Part shown: piece by piece, positions 8,440 through 16,580 of the stretch | Layout of the letters: every line of letters starts with the position of its first letter | How positions within the stretch are numbered: the first letter of the stretch is position 1 | Source: Streptomyces omiyaensis | GTDB lineage: Bacteria > Actinomycetota > Actinomycetes > Streptomycetales > Streptomycetaceae | Length of the DNA stretch: 64,000 bases | Direction: 5' to 3' | Assembly (NCBI RefSeq): GCF_014650895.1 | Contig: NZ_BMVV01000022.1 | Span: 1-64,000, forward strand | The notes under the pieces: model-generated | The model's input: the letters and a program-made list of their open reading frames with translations, nothing else | What the model was told of the DNA's origin: nothing | Databases searched by the model: none | Program-made: the position numbers and the translations under genes

Positions 8440-8468
8440 ACAACGAGCGGCGCGGCACTTGGGTTACG
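8440..8468 (-). promoter_or_regulatory. Candidate sigma-BldN promoter of rsbN
   Basis: On the minus strand CGTAAC (8468-8463) and CGTTGT (8445-8440) are separated by 17 bases. This closely matches the reported sigma-BldN consensus, CGTAAC then CGTTGA with about 16 bases between. It points towards rsbN, which is known to be transcribed from its own BldN-dependent promoter. Confidence 0.65.
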
Positions 8469-8660
8469 CGCGAAAGATGATCGGACCAGTGCGTCATCGA
8501 AGCGTCACCGACTGTGATGTGGGACGGGCAGTGGTGGCGTGGGGGGGAGGTGCGGGGATGAGGGGACAAGTGGTTTCACGGGGAAATCGGAGAGGGCCGG
8601 GGCCGGGGACGGGCCGGGGGACGGGAGGAGCGGGGACGGGGGAGCGGCGGCGGTCGGCTT

Positions 8661-8706
8661 CGGTTCCGGGTTCGGGCTCGGTTCCTGGTCCGGTTCCGGG
8701 TTCGGG
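8661..8706. repeat. Short direct repeat within the bldN-rsbN gap
   Basis: CGGTTCCGGGTTCGGG occurs at 8661-8676 and again at 8691-8706, in a run of G/T-rich hexamer-like repeats that continues a G-tract block (8585-8650) on the plus strand. This makes up most of the 417-base gap between bldN and rsbN. The part nearer rsbN holds the candidate BldN promoter. I see no gene in the gap. Confidence 0.7.
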
Positions 8707-8726
8707 TTCGGCTGCGGGGCCCGGGG

Positions 8727-9518
8727 CTAGCGGGCGTCCTCGGGAAGGAGCCGGGCCAGGGTGCGGACGGCCCGGTACTGGAGGGTCTTGATGGCGCCCT
8801 CGTTCTTCCCCATGACCCGTGCGGTCTCGGCGACCGAGAGGCCCTGGAGGAAGCGGAGGGTGACGCACTCCTGCTGCTGGGGATTGAGACGCCGGACGGC
8901 GTCGAGCAGCGCGGCGTTGGAGAGGGACTCGAGGACGGAGTCCTCCGGGCTGCGCTCCACCTCGTTGGCGTCGAGCATCTCGCCGGTGGTGACCTCCAGC
9001 CGGAAGCGGCTGGACTTGAAGTGGTCGGCCACCAGATTGCGGGCGATGGTGACGAGCCAGGCGCCGAAGTCCCGGCCCTGCCAGGTGAAGGTGGAGATCC
9101 GGCGCAGGGCGCGCAGGAAGGTCTCGCTGGTGAGATCCTCCGCCGTCGCCTTCCCGCCGACGCGGTAGTAGATGTAGCGGTAGACGGTGTCGCTGTACTG
9201 GTCGTACAGGCGGCCGAAAGCCTCCGCCTCGCCGGCCTGGGCGCGCTCGACCAGGTCCATCATGCGGGCGCTGTCGCTGTCGGCGGTGGGGCGTCGGGCG
9301 GTGGTCGGGCTTCCGGCACCGCCGCGCGCGCCTCGTCTGCCGACGGCGGCGCCGCCGTCGGCCAGGGCATAGCAAGGCCCGACAGGTGCCGGCGCGGCGA
9401 AGGCGAAGGCGGGGGCAGGACCGACGTACGCGGTGGGGACGAAGCCACGCAAGTGGTCGAGGACCGTTGCGCGCAGCGTAGCCAGGCCCGAGGCGTCAAC
9501 CCCGACGTGTGGGTACAC
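8727..9518 (-). CDS. bldN: Developmental ECF RNA polymerase sigma factor BldN
   Basis: A 263-residue ECF sigma factor required for aerial hyphae formation. Residues 1 to about 85 form the N-terminal extension known as a pro-sequence in BldN. Sigma region 2 follows (ARMMDLVERAQAGEAEAFGR, then DTVYRYIYYRVG and TAEDLTSETFLRALR). Region 4 (LNPQQQECVTLRFLQGLS, VAETARVMGKNEGAIKTLQ) ends near LLPEDAR. Its known targets are chaplin and rodlin genes. The start is a GTG with GGGAG 4-5 bases upstream. rsbN lies downstream, and a 510-base gene-free region upstream should carry BldD and AdpA control; I could not place those sites with confidence. Confidence 0.96.
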   Translation of the reverse strand: MYPHVGVDASGLATLRATVLDHLRGFVPTAYVGPAPAFAFAAPAPVGPCYALADGGAAVGRRGARGGAGSPTTARRPTADSDSARMMDLVERAQAGEAEAFGRLYDQYSDTVYRYIYYRVGGKATAEDLTSETFLRALRRISTFTWQGRDFGAWLVTIARNLVADHFKSSRFRLEVTTGEMLDANEVERSPEDSVLESLSNAALLDAVRRLNPQQQECVTLRFLQGLSVAETARVMGKNEGAIKTLQYRAVRTLARLLPEDAR

Positions 9519-10028
9519 GGGACTCCCAGAGGCAGAGCTTCCATCACGTGCAGTGCGGATCCGTTCACTCGTCGTGGCGACGGGAGGGTTCCGCTGTGCG
9601 TCTGAGGAGAATAACGCTTCGTACAGGCAGCGCTACACCCAGTTGCCTAAATCATCGATTACGTCGCTTCGGTTATAGATTGCCGACGGATCAAGTCGCA
9701 GTTGGTGACCGGTTATTGATCGAGTGACTTCCGAGTGTGACTGCGTCGGCGTTGCGTTGTGCTCATGTGCGGTAGAGGGGAGTGATCGGTGCCGCTCCTG
9801 GGTAAGGGCGTGGGAATGCCCGGGAGTCGAGGCGTGCGGGGGTGTTCGACCACGGACGGGTGAGCCCCCCTGGTCCGCGGTTGTCGCAGATGATCGCAGC
9901 CGAAACGTATCGGCACGGGCGTGGCGTGCCGGGAACGTCCGGGAGTTCGGGTACCGGCGCGGCGTCCCGCCGCCGGGCGGGCCGGGGTTCGGCCGGCGGC
10001 GGTGCCGAGGGGGCGGGGCGGGCCCGGG
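9519..10028 (-). promoter_or_regulatory. Upstream regulatory region of bldN
   Basis: 510 bases with no gene I can support. Bases 9600-9760 are clearly A/T-richer than anything nearby and on the minus strand contain TATAACC and TTGATC elements, so the bldN promoter probably lies here, giving a long leader. The remainder, towards 10028, is very GC-rich and ends with the terminator of the next gene. BldD and AdpA control is known for bldN in the genus, but I could not identify a full BldD box. Confidence 0.6.
9967..10002 (-). terminator. Possible terminator of the HAD phosphatase gene
   Basis: Perfect 10-base arms CCGCCGCCGG/CCGGCGGCGG lie about 26 bases downstream of the minus-strand HAD gene stop. 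There is no T tract, as is common in Streptomyces. Confidence 0.5.
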
Positions 10029-10994
10029 TCAGCGGCGGCGGCGGTGCAGGGCGACCGCGGCGGCGGTGCCGCCCGCGACGGCGCCGAGGCCGGCGGCGGC
10101 CGGGATGCCGATCTTGGCGGCCTTGCGGCCGGTCCGGTAGTCGCGCAGGCGCCACTCCCGGTCCCGGGCGTGCTTCCGCAGCTTGGTGTCCGGGTTGATC
10201 GCGTACGGGTGGCCGACGAGCGAGAGCATCGGGATGTCGTTGTGCGAGTCGCTGTACGCGGCGCAGCGGGCGAGGTCCAGGCCCTCCGCGGCGGCCAGCG
10301 CGCGGACCGCCTCGGCCTTGGCGGGGCCGTGCAGCAGCTCGCCGACCAGCCGGCCGGTGTAGACGCCGTCCACCGACTCGGCGACCGTGCCGAGCGCGCC
10401 GGTGAGTCCGAGGCGGCGGGCGATGATCGTGGCCGTCTCGACCGGGGCGGCCGTCACCAGCCAGACCTTCTGGCCGGCGTCGAGGTGGGCCTGGGCCAGG
10501 GCACGGGTGCCCGGCCAGATCCGGTCGGCCATGTACTCGTCGTAGATCTCCTCGCCGATCGACATCAGTTCGGAGACGCGGTGGCCCTTGACGATGGAGA
10601 GCGCGCTGTCGCGGGCCTCCTGCATGTGCGCCGGGTCCTCGACGCCGGCCAGCCGGAACCAGATCTGCGCCCAGGCGAAGCGGGCGAGTTCACGGCGCTG
10701 GAAGAACTTCCGCTTGTACAGGCCGCGGCCGAAGTGGAAGATCGCGGCGCCCTGCATGACGGTGTTGTCGAGGTCGAAGAAGGCGGCCGCCCGCACGTCG
10801 CCGGCGACCGGGAACTCGGGCTCCTCGGGCTCTGCTCCGGAGGCGCGCGCGGCCTCCAGGGCCGCGGCCTCCTCTCTCTCCCGTTCCAGCTGGAGCGAGG
10901 TCTTGCGGGCCGCCTCGGCGGCGGCCTCGCCTGCGAGGACGCTGCGCGCGGTGGCGGAGCGCCTACGGGGGGTGAGCCATCCCAGAGCGGCCAT
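10029..10994 (-). CDS. HAD-IB family phosphatase with C-terminal membrane tail
   Basis: A 321-residue protein. After a Glu/Ala-rich N-terminal 65 residues comes the HAD nucleophile block AAFFDLDNTVMQGAAIF (about 70-86), and later LVTAAPVETATIIA and AYSDSHNDIPMLSL (motif IV, Asp-Ser-x-x-Asp). This is typical of SerB/PSPase-like HAD-IB enzymes fused to a helical N-terminus. The end (IGIPAAAGLGAVAGGTAAAV then HRRRR) looks like a membrane anchor. From memory, the gene is conserved between bldN and rex in Streptomyces. The substrate is unknown. Divergent from the glutaredoxin gene. Confidence 0.85.
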   Translation of the reverse strand: MAALGWLTPRRRSATARSVLAGEAAAEAARKTSLQLEREREEAAALEAARASGAEPEEPEFPVAGDVRAAAFFDLDNTVMQGAAIFHFGRGLYKRKFFQRRELARFAWAQIWFRLAGVEDPAHMQEARDSALSIVKGHRVSELMSIGEEIYDEYMADRIWPGTRALAQAHLDAGQKVWLVTAAPVETATIIARRLGLTGALGTVAESVDGVYTGRLVGELLHGPAKAEAVRALAAAEGLDLARCAAYSDSHNDIPMLSLVGHPYAINPDTKLRKHARDREWRLRDYRTGRKAAKIGIPAAAGLGAVAGGTAAAVALHRRRR

Positions 10995-11087
10995 GTCTGG
11001 AGCATAGCCAGTCTGTTCGGTCCTTCCCGACTTGTGGGGATGCCGTCGTGTGAACAGTGCGGGTCACCGCCGTGGCCGGGCGGGACA

Positions 11088-11378
11088 ATGGGCGGCATGT
11101 TCGGACGTGCGAAGAAGAAGGACGCGGCCAAGGACCCGGCCGCGCGGACCGTGACGCTGATCGGGAAGCCGGGGTGCCACCTCTGCGACGACGCCCGGGC
11201 GGTGATCGAGGCGGTGTGCGCCGAGACCGGGGCGCGCTGGGAGGAGCGGGACATCCTCCAGGACGAGGCGCTGTACAAGGAGTACTGGGAGCAGATTCCG
11301 GTCGTCCTGGTCGACGGCGAACAGCACACCTTCTGGCGGGTGGACGCGGAGCGGCTGCGGCGCGAACTGGGTGTGTGA
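11088..11378 (+). CDS. Glutaredoxin family protein
   Basis: A roughly 96-residue thioredoxin-fold protein. After a basic leader (FGRAKKK) it has the redox motif KPGCHLCDDARAVIE (Cys-x2-Cys), the cis-Pro segment EQIPVVLVDGEQH and a C-terminal RVDAERLRRELG helix. This is the DUF836/glutaredoxin-like type. The ATG at 11097 is an equally possible start; 11088 has GGGCGGGA upstream. It sits just ahead of the redox sensor gene rex in the same direction, separated by a 272-base gap that holds the Rex operator. Confidence 0.85.
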   Translation: MGGMFGRAKKKDAAKDPAARTVTLIGKPGCHLCDDARAVIEAVCAETGARWEERDILQDEALYKEYWEQIPVVLVDGEQHTFWRVDAERLRRELGV

Positions 11379-11556
11379 CCGAAAGCCGGTTACCATCGTG
11401 GACGTTTTGTTGGCATTCGGGGGCCACGTCGTGAGGAGTGTGTGCGGCTTTGCCCCCTTCGGGATCCCAACGCGTCGCACCGCGCGACGGTTCCACCGTG
11501 GCGGGAACCGGCCGCGTGACCCCGGTCACTTTGGCCGGACAAAACGGACACCATCT

Positions 11557-11574
11557 TTGTGCACGCGTTCACAA
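11557..11574 (+). promoter_or_regulatory. Rex operator (ROP) of the rex-hem operon
   Basis: TTGTGCACGCGTTCACAA matches the ROP consensus TTGTGNNNNNNTTCACAA at every defined base. It lies 77 bases before the rex start codon. Rex binds such sites when NADH/NAD+ is low and releases them when it rises, so the operon is predicted to be autoregulated by cellular redox state. The surrounding gap (11379-11650) should contain the operon promoter. Confidence 0.95.
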
Positions 11575-11650
11575 AGACATAGCCTGCATTCGACGGGGCG
11601 GTCTTGGGACGTATGGCCGCCTGCAGCCCCGCTCATCCCGCAGGAGCACC

Positions 11651-12436
11651 GTGGCAACTGGCCGAACTCACCGACCGGCGACCCGTAGCCGAGGAATTCC
11701 CGAGGCCACCGTCGCCCGCCTTCCGCTGTATCTGCGCGCCCTGACCGCGCTGTCGGAGCGCTCCGTACCCACGGTCTCCTCGGAGGAGCTCGCGGCCGCG
11801 GCCGGCGTCAACTCCGCGAAGCTGCGCAAGGACTTCAGCTACCTCGGCTCGTACGGCACCCGCGGTGTCGGGTACGACGTCGAGTACCTCGTCTACCAGA
11901 TCTCCCGCGAGCTCGGCCTGACCCAGGACTGGCCCGTCGTGATCGTCGGCATCGGCAACCTCGGTGCCGCGCTCGCCGGATACGGAGGCTTCGCCTCCCG
12001 AGGCTTCCGCGTCGCCGCGCTCATCGACGCCGACCCCGCCATGACCGGCAAGCCGGTCGCCGGTATCCCGGTCCAGCACAGCGACGACCTGGAGAAGATC
12101 ATCGCCGAGGACGGCGTCTCCATCGGCGTCATCGCGACCCCGGCCGGCGTCGCCCAGGCGGTCTGCGACCGCCTCGTCGCCGCCGGCGTCACCTCCATCC
12201 TCAACTTCGCCCCGACCGTGCTCTCCGTGCCCGACGGCGTCGACGTGCGCAAGGTGGACCTCTCCATCGAGCTGCAGATCCTCGCCTTCCACGAGCAGCG
12301 CAAGGCGGGCGAGGAGCCCGGCGAGGACGCCGCCCCGCAGGCCGCCGCGCCCGCGGCGCCGCCCGCCGCCCGCACCACCGCCCAGGGCGGCCGCAAGGGA
12401 CCCGACGGGGACGTCCCCGCGGTGATGCCGGCATGA
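11651..12436 (+). CDS. rex: Redox-sensing transcriptional repressor Rex
   Basis: A 261-residue NADH/NAD+ sensor. The N-terminal winged helix (IPEATVARLPLYLRALTALS to KLRKDFSYLGSYGTRGVGY) binds ROP sites. The Rossmann domain carries VIVGIGNLGAAL (about residues 97-108). The C-terminal helix ELQILAFHEQRK swaps between subunits. A low-complexity Ala/Pro tail ends in DGDVPAVMPA. The GTG at 11651 with AGGAG four bases upstream matches the known start of S. coelicolor Rex (ATGRTHRP); the upstream frame extension is leader. The stop overlaps the hemA start by 4 bases, so translation is coupled. Confidence 0.97.
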   Translation: MATGRTHRPATRSRGIPEATVARLPLYLRALTALSERSVPTVSSEELAAAAGVNSAKLRKDFSYLGSYGTRGVGYDVEYLVYQISRELGLTQDWPVVIVGIGNLGAALAGYGGFASRGFRVAALIDADPAMTGKPVAGIPVQHSDDLEKIIAEDGVSIGVIATPAGVAQAVCDRLVAAGVTSILNFAPTVLSVPDGVDVRKVDLSIELQILAFHEQRKAGEEPGEDAAPQAAAPAAPPAARTTAQGGRKGPDGDVPAVMPA

Positions 12437-13788
12437 GCCTCCTCGTCGTCGGGCTGAGCCACCGCAGCGCACCCGTCTCCATCCTGGAGCGGGCCTCGCT
12501 GCCCTCGGACACCCAGGCCAAGCTCCTCCAGGACAGCCTCGCCGCCGAACCGGCCGCCGAGGCCACCGTCCTCGCCACCTGCAACCGCATCGAGCTCTAC
12601 GCCGACGTGGACAAGTTCCACGCCGGCGTCGCCGAGCTCTCCACGCTCCTCGCCCAGCACAGCGGCGTCGGGCTGGAGGAGCTCACCCCCTACCTCTACG
12701 TGCACTACGAGGACCGGGCCGTCCACCACCTCTTCTCGGTGGCCTGCGGCCTGGACTCCATGGTCGTCGGCGAGGGCCAGATCCTCGGCCAGATCAAGGA
12801 CGCCCTCGCCCTCGGCCAGGACCTGCACACCGCCGGCCGCCTCCTCAACGACCTCTTCCAGCAGGCCCTGCGGGTCGGCAAGCGCGCCCACAGCGAGACC
12901 GGCATCGACCGGGCCGGACAGTCGCTCGTCACCTTCGGCCTGGAGCAGCTGGCCCAGGACACCGAGGTCGAGGCCTGGGCGCGGGGCAAGCGCGCCCTCG
13001 TCATCGGCGCCGGCTCCATGTCCTCGCTGGCCGCCGCGACCCTCGCCCGCGCCGGGGTCGCCGAGATCGTCATCGCCAACCGCACCCTCGCCCGCGCCGA
13101 GCGGCTCGCCGAGATCCTCGCCGAGCCCGGTGGCACCGGGGTGGCCGCGCGCGCGGCCGAGATGGTTGCCGTCGGCGACGAACTGGGCCGGGCGGACATC
13201 GTCGTCTCCTGCACCGGAGCCACCGGCCTCGTCCTCTCCGGCGACACCGTCGAGGCCGCCGCCGAAGGCCGCGACGAGCCCCTGTACCTGCTCGACCTCG
13301 CCATGCCCCGCGACATCGACGCCGCCACCCACCGGATCCCCGGCACCCGGCTCGTCGACATCGAGTCGCTCGCCGACGCCTCCGCCGACGCCCCCATGGC
13401 CTCCGACGTCGACCACGTCCGCGGCATCGTCGCCGACGAGGTCGCCGCCTTCGGCGCCGCCCAGCGCGCCGCCCACATCACCCCCACCGTGGTCGCCCTG
13501 CGCACCATGGCCGCCGACGTGGTGGCCAGCGAGGTCGCCCGCCTCGAAGGCCGCCTCCCCGGCCTCGACGACAAGCAGCGCGCCGAGATCACCCAGACCG
13601 TGCGCCGCGTCGTCGACAAGCTCCTGCACGCGCCGACCGTGCGGGTCAAGCAGCTGGCCAGCGAGCCCGGCGGCGCCGGGTACGCGGACGCGCTGCGGAC
13701 ACTCTTCGACCTCGACCCGGAGACGGTTGCCTCCGTCTCCCGGGCCGACCTGAATGACGCCGACGTCAAGAACCGAGGGCGAGTATGA
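12433..13788 (+). CDS. hemA: Glutamyl-tRNA reductase
   Basis: A 451-residue enzyme that reduces glutamyl-tRNA(Glu) to glutamate-1-semialdehyde with NADPH, the first committed tetrapyrrole step. The catalytic cysteine is Cys50 in ATCNRIELY. The GEGQILGQIKDALALG block and the NADPH-binding stretch ALVIGAGSMSSLAAATLARA (about 190-212) are intact, and the C-terminal dimerisation helices follow. ATGA overlaps join it to rex upstream and hemC downstream, placing it under Rex control. Confidence 0.97.
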   Translation: MSLLVVGLSHRSAPVSILERASLPSDTQAKLLQDSLAAEPAAEATVLATCNRIELYADVDKFHAGVAELSTLLAQHSGVGLEELTPYLYVHYEDRAVHHLFSVACGLDSMVVGEGQILGQIKDALALGQDLHTAGRLLNDLFQQALRVGKRAHSETGIDRAGQSLVTFGLEQLAQDTEVEAWARGKRALVIGAGSMSSLAAATLARAGVAEIVIANRTLARAERLAEILAEPGGTGVAARAAEMVAVGDELGRADIVVSCTGATGLVLSGDTVEAAAEGRDEPLYLLDLAMPRDIDAATHRIPGTRLVDIESLADASADAPMASDVDHVRGIVADEVAAFGAAQRAAHITPTVVALRTMAADVVASEVARLEGRLPGLDDKQRAEITQTVRRVVDKLLHAPTVRVKQLASEPGGAGYADALRTLFDLDPETVASVSRADLNDADVKNRGRV

Positions 13789-14771
13789 CCGAGAGGGCAC
13801 TGAGGCTCGGGACCAGGCGCAGCAAGCTCGCCATGGCCCAGTCCGGCCACGTGGCCGACGCGGTCCGGCAGCTGACCGGCCGGCCCGTCGAGCTCGTGGA
13901 GATCACCACGTACGGGGACACCTCCCGTGAGCACCTCGCGCAGATCGGCGGCACCGGCGTCTTCGTCGCCGCCCTGCGCGACGCGCTGCTCGCCGGCGAG
14001 GTCGACTTCGCCGTCCACTCCCTGAAGGACCTGCCGACCGCCCAGCACCCCGAGCTGGTGCTGGCCGCGATCCCGCGGCGCGAGGACCCGCGCGACGTCC
14101 TCATCGCGGGCGGGGGGCTCTCGCTCGACCGGCTGCCCGCGGGCGCCCGCGTCGGCACCGGCTCGCCGCGCCGCATGGCCCAGCTGCACGCGTACGCCCG
14201 CAGCCACGGCCTCGACCTCACCTGCGTCCCGATCCGGGGCAACGTCGACACCCGCGTCGGCTACGTCCGCAAGGGCGAGCTCGACGCCGTCGTCCTCGCC
14301 GCGGCCGGACTCAACCGCATCGGCGGCACCAAGGAACTCCTCGGCGGCCTGTCGGCCGAGCACCTGCCGGTCGACTCCGTCCTGCCCGCCCCCGGCCAGG
14401 GTGCCCTGGCCGTCGAATGCCCGGCGTCGAACACCGACCTCGTCGCCGCGCTCTCCGCTCTCGACGACCCGCGCACGCGGGCCGCCGTGACCGCTGAGCG
14501 ATCCCTGCTCGCCGCCCTCGAGGCCGGCTGCAGCGCACCCGTGGGCGCGCTCGCCGACATCCTCGCCGACGGTCCCGGTCACGGGCAGGTTGTCACCGAA
14601 ATGCGCCTGCGCGGCGTCGTCGGCACCACCGACGGCTCGACGCTGGTGCAGCTGTCCACCACCGGTCCCGTCCCCACCTCGCACGACGAGGCGGCGGCGC
14701 TCGGACGCGAGCTCGCGTCCGAGATGCTCGCCAAGGGTGCGGCCGGTCTTATGGGGGAGCGAGCACTTTGA
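13785..14771 (+). CDS. hemC: Hydroxymethylbilane synthase (porphobilinogen deaminase)
   Basis: A 328-residue enzyme that assembles four porphobilinogens into hydroxymethylbilane. The N-terminus LGTRRSKLAMAQSGHVAD is the family signature. LKDLPT and RIGTGSPRR-like (RVGTGSPRR) substrate-binding arginine motifs follow. The dipyrromethane-cofactor cysteine lies in EAGCSAPVGALA near residue 249. It starts in the ATGA that ends hemA and its stop overlaps the hemD TTG start, so the operon is tightly packed. Confidence 0.97.
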   Translation: MTERALRLGTRRSKLAMAQSGHVADAVRQLTGRPVELVEITTYGDTSREHLAQIGGTGVFVAALRDALLAGEVDFAVHSLKDLPTAQHPELVLAAIPRREDPRDVLIAGGGLSLDRLPAGARVGTGSPRRMAQLHAYARSHGLDLTCVPIRGNVDTRVGYVRKGELDAVVLAAAGLNRIGGTKELLGGLSAEHLPVDSVLPAPGQGALAVECPASNTDLVAALSALDDPRTRAAVTAERSLLAALEAGCSAPVGALADILADGPGHGQVVTEMRLRGVVGTTDGSTLVQLSTTGPVPTSHDEAAALGRELASEMLAKGAAGLMGERAL

Positions 14772-16438
14772 GCCCCACCAGCCCGACCACCAGCCCCGTG
14801 TCCCCCGTCTTCGCGGGTCACGGCCACGTCACCTTCCTCGGCGCAGGCCCAGGCGACCCGGGACTCCTGACCCTCCGGGCCGTCGAGGCCCTGGGCGGAG
14901 CGGACGTCCTGATCGCCGAGCCGGAGGTTCTCGACGTCGTTCGCTGCCATGCGCGCGCGGGCGTGAGCACGCCTGAGCTGACGGTTGTTGACGAGGCGTC
15001 AACAGCCGCCGGTGTCCCCGTGTTGAGGGATGCGGCCAATCTTGTCATGGAGGCCGCGCGCGGCGGCAGGCGGGTCGTCCGTGCGGTGACCGGCGACCCC
15101 GGCCTCGACGGCAACGCCGGCGCCGAGATGCTGGCCTGCGCCGCCGCGGGCATCCCCTTCGAGGTGGTCCCCGGCGTCGCGACCGTGGTCGGCGTCCCCG
15201 CCTACGCCGGTGTGCCGCTCCGCGACGAGCAGGGCACCGACGTCCGCTTCGTCGACGCGCGGACCGCCGACGACCGGTGCTGGGCCGAGGTCGGCGCCTC
15301 CGACGGGACCGTCGTCGTGTCCACGTCGCTGGACGCGGTCGCCGCGGCCGCCGGTGAACTGGTGGCGGCGGGCCGTAAGCCGGACACCCCGCTCACCGTC
15401 ACCATCGCCGGCACCACCACCCGCCAGCGGACCTGGAACGCCACCCTCGGGACGATCGCCCAGGTCTTCAAGCAGGGCAAGGTGCTCCCCTCGCCCGAGG
15501 GCCACCGGCCGGTCATAGCCGTGGTCGGCGAGCGCAGCGCCCCGGCGCAGCGCGACCAGCTCTCGTGGTTCGAGTCCAAGCCGCTCTTCGGCTGGCGGGT
15601 GCTCGTGCCGCGCACCAAGGAGCAGGCCGCGTCGCTCTCCGACCAGCTGCGCTCCTACGGCGCCGTGCCGCACGAGGTGCCGACCATCGCGGTCGAGCCG
15701 CCGCGGACCCCGCAGCAGATGGAGCGGGCCGTGAAGGGGCTCGTCACCGGACGGTACGAGTGGATCGCCTTCACCTCGGTCAACGCGGTCAAGGCCGTGC
15801 GGGAGAAGTTCGAGGAGTACGGGCTCGACGCCCGCGCCTTCGCCGGGATCAAGGTCGCGGCCGTGGGCGAGCAGACGGCCGCCGCGCTGGTCGACTTCGG
15901 CGTGAAGCCGGACCTCGTGCCGTCGGGCGAGCAGTCCGCCGCGGGCCTGCTGGAGGACTGGCCGCCGTACGACCCGGTCTTCGACCCGATCGACCGCGTC
16001 TTCCTGCCGCGCGCCGACATCGCGACCGAGACCCTCGTCGCCGGGCTGATCGAGCTGGGCTGGGAGGTCGACGACGTCACCGCCTACCGGACGGTGCGCG
16101 CGTCGCCGCCGCCGGCGGACACCCGCGAGGCGATCAAGGGCGGCGGTTTCGACGCGGTGCTCTTCACCTCGTCGTCGACCGTGCGGAACCTGGTCGGCAT
16201 CGCCGGCAAGCCGCACAACGTGACCGTCATCGCCTGTATCGGGCCGGCGACGGCCAAGACGGCGGAGGAGCACGGGCTGCGGGTCGACGTGCTGTCCCCC
16301 GAGCCGTCCGTCCACAAGCTGGCCGAGGCGCTGGCGGAGTTCGGGCTGCGGCGCCGGGCGGCGGCGCTGGAGGCGGGCGACCCCGTGACGCGTCCGAGCG
16401 AGCGGCGCCCCGGAGCGCGGCGGCGGCGCACGACGTAA
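14768..16438 (+). CDS. hemD: Fused uroporphyrinogen-III methyltransferase-like / uroporphyrinogen-III synthase
   Basis: A 556-residue fusion. Residues 15-250 are a CobA/SUMT-like tetrapyrrole methylase domain, with an intact first motif (VTFLGAGPGDPGLLTLRAVE). The usual GGDPFVFGRG region is degenerate (AVTGDPGLDGNAGAE) and so is the PLTHR region (PLRDEQ), so methylase activity is doubtful. Residues 270-530 are uroporphyrinogen-III synthase (WRVLVPRTKEQA, FTSVNAVKAV, FTSSSTVRNL, ACIGPATAKTA), which cyclises hydroxymethylbilane. The start is TTG at 14768, overlapping the hemC stop, with GGGGGAG 8 bases upstream. The C-terminal 25 residues are basic. Confidence 0.93.
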   Translation: MSPTSPTTSPVSPVFAGHGHVTFLGAGPGDPGLLTLRAVEALGGADVLIAEPEVLDVVRCHARAGVSTPELTVVDEASTAAGVPVLRDAANLVMEAARGGRRVVRAVTGDPGLDGNAGAEMLACAAAGIPFEVVPGVATVVGVPAYAGVPLRDEQGTDVRFVDARTADDRCWAEVGASDGTVVVSTSLDAVAAAAGELVAAGRKPDTPLTVTIAGTTTRQRTWNATLGTIAQVFKQGKVLPSPEGHRPVIAVVGERSAPAQRDQLSWFESKPLFGWRVLVPRTKEQAASLSDQLRSYGAVPHEVPTIAVEPPRTPQQMERAVKGLVTGRYEWIAFTSVNAVKAVREKFEEYGLDARAFAGIKVAAVGEQTAAALVDFGVKPDLVPSGEQSAAGLLEDWPPYDPVFDPIDRVFLPRADIATETLVAGLIELGWEVDDVTAYRTVRASPPPADTREAIKGGGFDAVLFTSSSTVRNLVGIAGKPHNVTVIACIGPATAKTAEEHGLRVDVLSPEPSVHKLAEALAEFGLRRRAAALEAGDPVTRPSERRPGARRRRTT

Positions 16439-16465
16439 CCCGCCCGAGCGGGCCGTCCCCTTTCC

Positions 16466-16495
16466 GGCGCGGGTCCCCTCCGGGGGGCCCGCGCC
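16466..16495 (+). terminator. Possible terminator after hemD
   Basis: GGCGCGGG (16466-16473) pairs perfectly with CCCGCGCC (16488-16495), and an inner CCCC/GGGG extends the stem. It begins 27 bases after the hemD stop, so hemB probably has its own promoter in the rest of the gap or depends on readthrough. Confidence 0.6.
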
Positions 16496-16580
16496 GTCCC
16501 GTCCGTGCCGGAGCGGCGTGCCCCGCGCCGGCAACACGCTGTCGGTAAGTGGGGGCCGGGGGCGGGCGTAGCCTCGGGGG

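Noticed and set aside
9724..9745. Possible BldD box upstream of bldN
   Set aside because: Only one half (GTGTGA) fits the palindromic consensus; the other half has too many mismatches to call.
16439..16580. Possible cobalamin or other riboswitch ahead of hemB
   Set aside because: The gap is short and contains only a simple hairpin; none of the conserved riboswitch boxes is visible.
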